From Nitrospira sp. (GTDB lineage: Bacteria > Nitrospirota > Nitrospiria > Nitrospirales > Nitrospiraceae), in contig JABMDE010000037.1 in NCBI GenBank assembly GCA_015904055.1, forward strand, positions 8,667 through 19,557: a stretch of DNA of 10,891 nucleotides. The letters run 5' to 3'. Below the pieces are notes generated by a model that saw nothing but the letters and a program-made list of their open reading frames with translations, searched no databases and was not told the origin of the DNA. Positions 7,701 to 10,891 of the stretch are shown here, one piece after another. Both the position numbers and the translations under genes were made by a program. How positions within the stretch are numbered: position 1 is the first letter of the stretch; the number at the start of each line of letters is the position of its first letter.

Positions 7701-8128
7701 TCGGCGCGGAATACAGCCTGCTGCAAACAGATTCCGGCTTGTTTTATTTCTACTCCCTCGTCAGCCCAGGCGCGAAGGTTGAGGCGGTGGAAGACGCGCT
7801 GCATCGCGAGATCGCCAAACTCCACAATGAACTGCTGTCCGACCTGGATCTCCAGCGGGCCAAAAATCAGGTGGAAGCTTCCCGCATCTTCGAGCAGGAT
7901 TCAAATTTTCGCCATGCCATGCTGCTCGGACAATTAGAGTCCATCGGCGCGGGCTGGCATCGGATCGATCACTTTCTAGAACGTATTCAGGCCGTCACGG
8001 CCAAAGACATTCAACGCGTTGCCAAGCAGTACTTGACCCAGGACAACCGAACGGTGGGAATTCTCATTCCTCTGCCTCCCAAGAAGCAGGAAGCCTCTCT
8101 TCCGTCGTCGCAACAGGGAAAGCCATAG
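7697..8128 (+). pseudogene. C-terminal fragment of the catalytic M16 peptidase
   Basis: These 143 codons correspond to residues 318-459 of the protein at 3579-4958, with about 8 changes in 142. The signal peptide, the HxxEH zinc site and the distal Glu are all absent, so the fragment cannot be an active or exported protease. The ATG at 7697-7699 is produced by the junction itself (AT from the atpF side, G from the M16 side) and happens to be in frame; no ribosome site precedes it. The stop and the 10-base gap to the next M16 gene are as in copy 1. The frame is fully open, which suggests either recent formation or an artificial join. Confidence 0.85.
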
Positions 8129-8138
8129 CACACTACCC

Positions 8139-9536
8139 ATGCCTCACAGAATGACAGACAGCACCCATCGGCATTCACGCCATCGCCCCTTGCGGTCTTT
8201 ACGCGCTGGTGTGGCCTTGGTCGCGTGGGGGGTCCTCACCGCAATGACCGGCTTTTCCGAACCGGGACTTGCCGCCGATATCTCCCCGGCTAAAATCACG
8301 ACGCCCAATGGGATCACCCTGCTGGTAGTCGAACAACACTTTCTGCCCATCGTCGAAATCCATGCGCTCATCAAAACCGGGTCGGCTTACGATCCGCCGG
8401 AAAAAGCCGGCCTGGCAAATCTGACGGCGAGCCTCCTGGAAGAAGGCACGACAACCAGGTCCTCGAAACAATTGGCCGAGCAGATCGACTTTGTCGGCGG
8501 GGCGTTGGAAGTCAGCGCTCACGAAGATTACACCACTGCGTCGGCGCGAGTGCTCAAGAAAGACCTCGACCTCGGCTTCACACTGCTGGCGGATATCCTC
8601 TTACACCCGACATTCCCCCCACAGGAATTCGATCGGGTGCGGGCACAGGTTCTTGGAGAAATCATCAGCGGTAACGACGACCCCGGCCATGTGGCCATGA
8701 AAGCGTTCAACCAATTGGTCTTCCACAACCACCCCTATCGGTGGCCAGCGAATGGGACTGAAGAAACCCTGAACAAACTCACGTTGGCCGACGTCCAAGC
8801 TTTCTACGCGAAGGAGTACCTGCCGAACCAAGTCATTCTTGCCATCGTCGGTGATATCACGGTGGAGCAAGCCACGGTCTTGGTCCAAACACATTTCAAA
8901 GCCTGGAAGAAGGGCCCGGCGCCGGCCAGAGCGGTTAAGAAACCCACGGCTATCGGCAAGAAAGCCGTGCAATTCATCGAAAAAGACCTGACCCAATCCA
9001 CCATCGTATTGGGCCATAGCGGCATCAGCCGGACGAACCCAGACTTTTACGCCGTGACCGTCATGAATCATATCCTCGGCGCCGGCGGATTTTCGTCGCG
9101 CTTGATGGACTCCATCCGAGACAAACAGGGACTCGCCTACGGCATTATGAGCCATTACGAAGCACGCGCCATGCCGGGCTCGTTCTGGGTGAATCTCCAG
9201 ACAAAGACGGAAACCACCAACCAAGCGATCAATGGAGTGCTGGCCGAAATGAAGGCCATCCGCGAGGCTCCGGTCACCGACCAGGAGATCGCTGAAGCTA
9301 AATCGTTCTTGATGGGCAGCTTTCCGTTACGGCTGGACTCAACCGCCAAACTGGCGAAGGTGCTGGCGCAAGTGGAGTTTTTCGGATTGGGATTCGACTA
9401 CTTCGTCCAGTATCCCAAATGGATCGAACAGGTCACGAAAGAAGATGTGCAGCGGGTCGCTAAGCAATATCTTAACCCGCAACATTATGCCCTCGTCGTC
9501 GTCGGCAACATCGCAAAAGCAAAGATTCGTCACTAG
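8139..9536 (+). CDS. Exported M16 peptidase-like protein, zinc-less partner subunit (copy 2)
   Basis: A full-length 465-residue duplicate of the protein at 4969-6366, with about 31 differences (93% identity). It has the same broken zinc motif (Ala-Asn-Leu-Thr-Ala-Ser at 93-98), the same GAGGFSSRL and the same Arg327/Tyr334 pair. Changes cluster in the signal peptide (residues 8-41 hold eight of them). Most others are conservative, such as Asp to Glu or Ile to Val; Gly254Lys and Thr407Lys alter charge. Here it follows only a fragment of the catalytic M16 gene, so if this is real DNA its catalytic partner must come from 3579-4958, and its expression from an upstream operon promoter is doubtful. 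No own promoter or ribosome site is obvious. The intact frame argues against long neglect. Confidence 0.9.
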   Translation: MPHRMTDSTHRHSRHRPLRSLRAGVALVAWGVLTAMTGFSEPGLAADISPAKITTPNGITLLVVEQHFLPIVEIHALIKTGSAYDPPEKAGLANLTASLLEEGTTTRSSKQLAEQIDFVGGALEVSAHEDYTTASARVLKKDLDLGFTLLADILLHPTFPPQEFDRVRAQVLGEIISGNDDPGHVAMKAFNQLVFHNHPYRWPANGTEETLNKLTLADVQAFYAKEYLPNQVILAIVGDITVEQATVLVQTHFKAWKKGPAPARAVKKPTAIGKKAVQFIEKDLTQSTIVLGHSGISRTNPDFYAVTVMNHILGAGGFSSRLMDSIRDKQGLAYGIMSHYEARAMPGSFWVNLQTKTETTNQAINGVLAEMKAIREAPVTDQEIAEAKSFLMGSFPLRLDSTAKLAKVLAQVEFFGLGFDYFVQYPKWIEQVTKEDVQRVAKQYLNPQHYALVVVGNIAKAKIRH

Positions 9537-9564
9537 TACGCTCCTATACGAGACGCCTACTGCC

Positions 9565-10374
9565 ATGCCAACCGCACTGCTCCAACACAAGCTCGATCGC
9601 CTCCGCACCCTGCTCTCCGAGATGGGCTCCGTCCTAGTTGCCTATTCCGGAGGCATCGACAGCACCTTCGTGCTGAAGGTGGCGCATGAGCAGCTCCGGG
9701 AAAACGCCGTCGGCGTCACGGCTGTCTCTCCGACGTTTCCGTCAATCGAACTGGAAATCGCTACACGTGTCGCCCAGGAAATCGGGGCGCGCCATGACAT
9801 TGTGCGGACGGATCAGCTGGAGATTCACGAATTCGTCAGAAACGATGCGGCCCGCTGCTTTCACTGCAAGACCGATTTGTACCAACTCCTCGAAACCATA
9901 CGGCAATCCAGCGGTGGCGCTCATGTGGTGGATGGAACGAATTTGGATGACCTCGGTGATGACAGGCCCGGCATCAAGGCGGCGCGGGAATGGGGTGTGC
10001 GCAGCCCGTTGGTCGAAGCCGAGCTGTCGAAAGCCGACATCCGCGTGCTTGCGAATGAATTTGGGCTCTCGAATTGGGACAAACCGGCGGCCGCCTGTCT
10101 CTCATCGAGAATCCCGCGCGGCACCCCAATCACAATCGCAAGCCTCCGTCGCGTGGAAGAGGCTGAAGATATCCTGCAGGCAGCAGGATTTCGTCATGTG
10201 CGTGTGCGGGAGCACGGAGATGTCGCGCGCATCGAGGTTGGACCGGAAGAATTCGCTCGGCTGAATGAACCGGACTTGCGCGCACACATCAGTGCGTGTC
10301 TCCGCAAATCCGGGTTTCGCTTCGTCTGTGTGGATCTGGAGGGATACAGGCCGGGCGGGATCAGCCTTGGTTGA
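9565..10374 (+). CDS. larE: LarE-like ATP-dependent sulfur transferase, PP-loop family (copy 2)
   Basis: A 269-residue duplicate of the protein at 6395-7204, with about 15 differences (94% identity). The PP-loop SGGIDST, CFHCK (Cys98, Cys101), DDRPGIKAA and the Cys178 region KPAAACLSSR are unchanged, so both copies should have the same chemistry. The only clustered change is GSST to SGGA at 116-119, a likely surface loop before VVDGTN. The ATG at 9565 is 28 bases after the M16 stop, as in copy 1. The reading frame is open far upstream into the M16 gene (an in-frame ATG exists at 9445), but that extension overlaps coding sequence and is not shared with copy 1. Again no larA, larB or larC is visible. 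Confidence 0.84.
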   Translation: MPTALLQHKLDRLRTLLSEMGSVLVAYSGGIDSTFVLKVAHEQLRENAVGVTAVSPTFPSIELEIATRVAQEIGARHDIVRTDQLEIHEFVRNDAARCFHCKTDLYQLLETIRQSSGGAHVVDGTNLDDLGDDRPGIKAAREWGVRSPLVEAELSKADIRVLANEFGLSNWDKPAAACLSSRIPRGTPITIASLRRVEEAEDILQAAGFRHVRVREHGDVARIEVGPEEFARLNEPDLRAHISACLRKSGFRFVCVDLEGYRPGGISLG

Positions 10375-10380
10375 TCCCGC
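10355..10380. terminator. Hairpin at the larE/atpF convergence, copy 2
   Basis: The same 9-base arms as in copy 1 (GCGGGATCA at 10355-10363, TGATCCCGC at 10372-10380) are fully kept. In the inner stem a T-G wobble of copy 1 is a C-G pair here (10365 with 10370), so the change keeps pairing. The loop is CTTG instead of CTTC. No T-run follows on either strand. Confidence 0.5.
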
Positions 10381-10396
10381 GCGACCCAATCACTCA

Positions 10397-10891
10397 CTAC
10401 CGCTGGTAGGATTTTGACAACGCTTCGAGCGCGTCGTCTGTGAACTTCCTGTTGTCCGCTTCATTCAGGCTTCTCTGGACAACCTTCTCCGCAACAAGCA
10501 GGGCCAAGTCGGTGGTCTGGGCGCGAATATCCTGAATCGCCTTGCGACGCTCACGGTCGATTTCGCGCGTTGCATCGCCCTTGATTCGTTCGGCTTCCGC
10601 CGTCATCCGCTGCTCATTTTCTTCCATGAGCCGCTGCGCCCGTTCCTTGGCTGCAGCCAGAACTCCTTCCGCCTCTTTTGCAGCGGAATTCAGCTTGGCC
10701 TCGTACTCTTTGAATTTCCGTTCAGCCTCAGACCGGTGATGCTCTGCTTGATCAAGGCTGTCCTTAATCTTCTTTTCCCGTTCTTCCAGCATGCTTAAGA
10801 TACCGGGAAACGCAAACTTGTAGAGCACGAAAAAGAGAATCGCGAACGACACCACTTCCCAGAAAATCAGGGAAGAAAAAAAGTGAGATTC
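10397..10891 (-). CDS. atpF: ATP synthase F0 subunit b (5' end beyond the window)
   Basis: Subunit b of the F0 sector, which links the membrane part to F1 as the stator stalk. The frame is open from the window edge to the stop, giving 164 visible residues. The visible part starts ESHFFSSLIFWEVVSFAILF, a typical b-subunit membrane helix, and continues through YKFAFPGILSMLEEREKKI into a long Glu/Lys/Ala-rich coiled coil with ALLVAEKVVQRSLNE near the end. This is close to the usual size of about 155-170 residues, so probably only the start codon and a few residues are missing. An internal GTG at 10855 is not the real start, because the helix begins before it. It converges on larE with 22 bases between the stops. 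Its operon partners (probably atpE/atpB upstream) would lie to the right. Confidence 0.92.
   Translation of the reverse strand, partial: ESHFFSSLIFWEVVSFAILFFVLYKFAFPGILSMLEEREKKIKDSLDQAEHHRSEAERKFKEYEAKLNSAAKEAEGVLAAAKERAQRLMEENEQRMTAEAERIKGDATREIDRERRKAIQDIRAQTTDLALLVAEKVVQRSLNEADNRKFTDDALEALSKSYQR

Larger units (their letters stand above)
7699..10867. repeat. Tandem direct repeat, copy 2 (about 3.17 kb)
   Basis: This is the second unit of the direct repeat with 4529-7698. It joins the complete end of atpF on its right, whereas copy 1 joins the complete M16 gene on its left. The two together therefore look like one ancestral locus represented twice. Differences are spread along the whole unit, many are silent, and they are denser in the M16 signal-peptide region (about 18 in 135 bases) than elsewhere. 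Confidence 0.95.

Noticed and set aside
8601..9224. A 207-codon minus-strand open frame opposite the M16 partner, with counterparts at 5290-5826 and 3861-4556
   Set aside because: Long antisense frames are expected in GC-rich coding DNA. The frame is broken or shortened in the other copy of the duplication, so it is not conserved as protein.
9445..9564. An upstream start that would make LarE copy 2 a 309-residue protein
   Set aside because: The extra residues are M16 coding sequence read in another frame, and the same start is not used in copy 1; the shared ATG at 9565 is preferred.
4529..10867. A transposon or integrative element carrying the duplicated genes
   Set aside because: No transposase, integrase, terminal inverted repeat or target-site duplication is visible; the unit ends inside ordinary genes.

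Overview
The window is a stretch of bacterial chromosome with moderately high GC and dense, short-spaced housekeeping genes. The gene content is envelope and periplasm maintenance, rRNA modification and ATP synthase. The style of the proteins, especially the ATP synthase b subunit, reminds me of Nitrospirota (Nitrospira-like), but that is recollection, not proof. I see no phage, insertion sequence, CRISPR, tRNA or rRNA signal.

Layout. On the minus strand, 6-2330 encodes a periplasmic Slt70-type lytic transglycosylase. A 137-bp divergent promoter region separates it from a plus-strand run: rlmN (2468-3553), a zinc-site M16 peptidase (3579-4958), its zinc-less M16 partner (4969-6366) and a LarE-like PP-loop sulfur transferase (6395-7204). 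A convergent minus-strand atpF follows (7228-7698, lacking its 5' end). From 7699 the DNA repeats: the last third of the first M16 gene (7699-8128), a second full M16 partner (8139-9536), a second larE (9565-10374) and a second atpF (10397-10891, running off the window).

The main feature is therefore a head-to-tail duplication of about 3.17 kb (4529-7698 and 7699-10867). The copies match base for base in layout, with only one net 1-bp length difference, but are about 8% diverged in hand-counted samples (33 differences in 412 bases), and many of the changes are silent. The junction cuts an M16 gene and an atpF gene, and no obvious homology spans it. The duplicated full genes are intact in both copies. 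This can be an old tandem duplication kept under selection. It can equally be a chimeric assembly that joined the same locus from two related strains, and the divergence between copies makes the second reading very plausible.

The genes as a system. The two M16 proteins look like the halves of one heteromeric, exported zinc protease: the first has HxxEH but no R/Y pair, and the second has the R/Y pair but no HxxEH. LarE would supply sulfur for a nickel-pincer-type cofactor or another thiolation, but no larA, larB or larC is visible. The atpF gene presumably belongs to an ATP synthase operon lying to the right of the window. No clearly undescribed system is visible. The duplication and its junction are what deserve checking.
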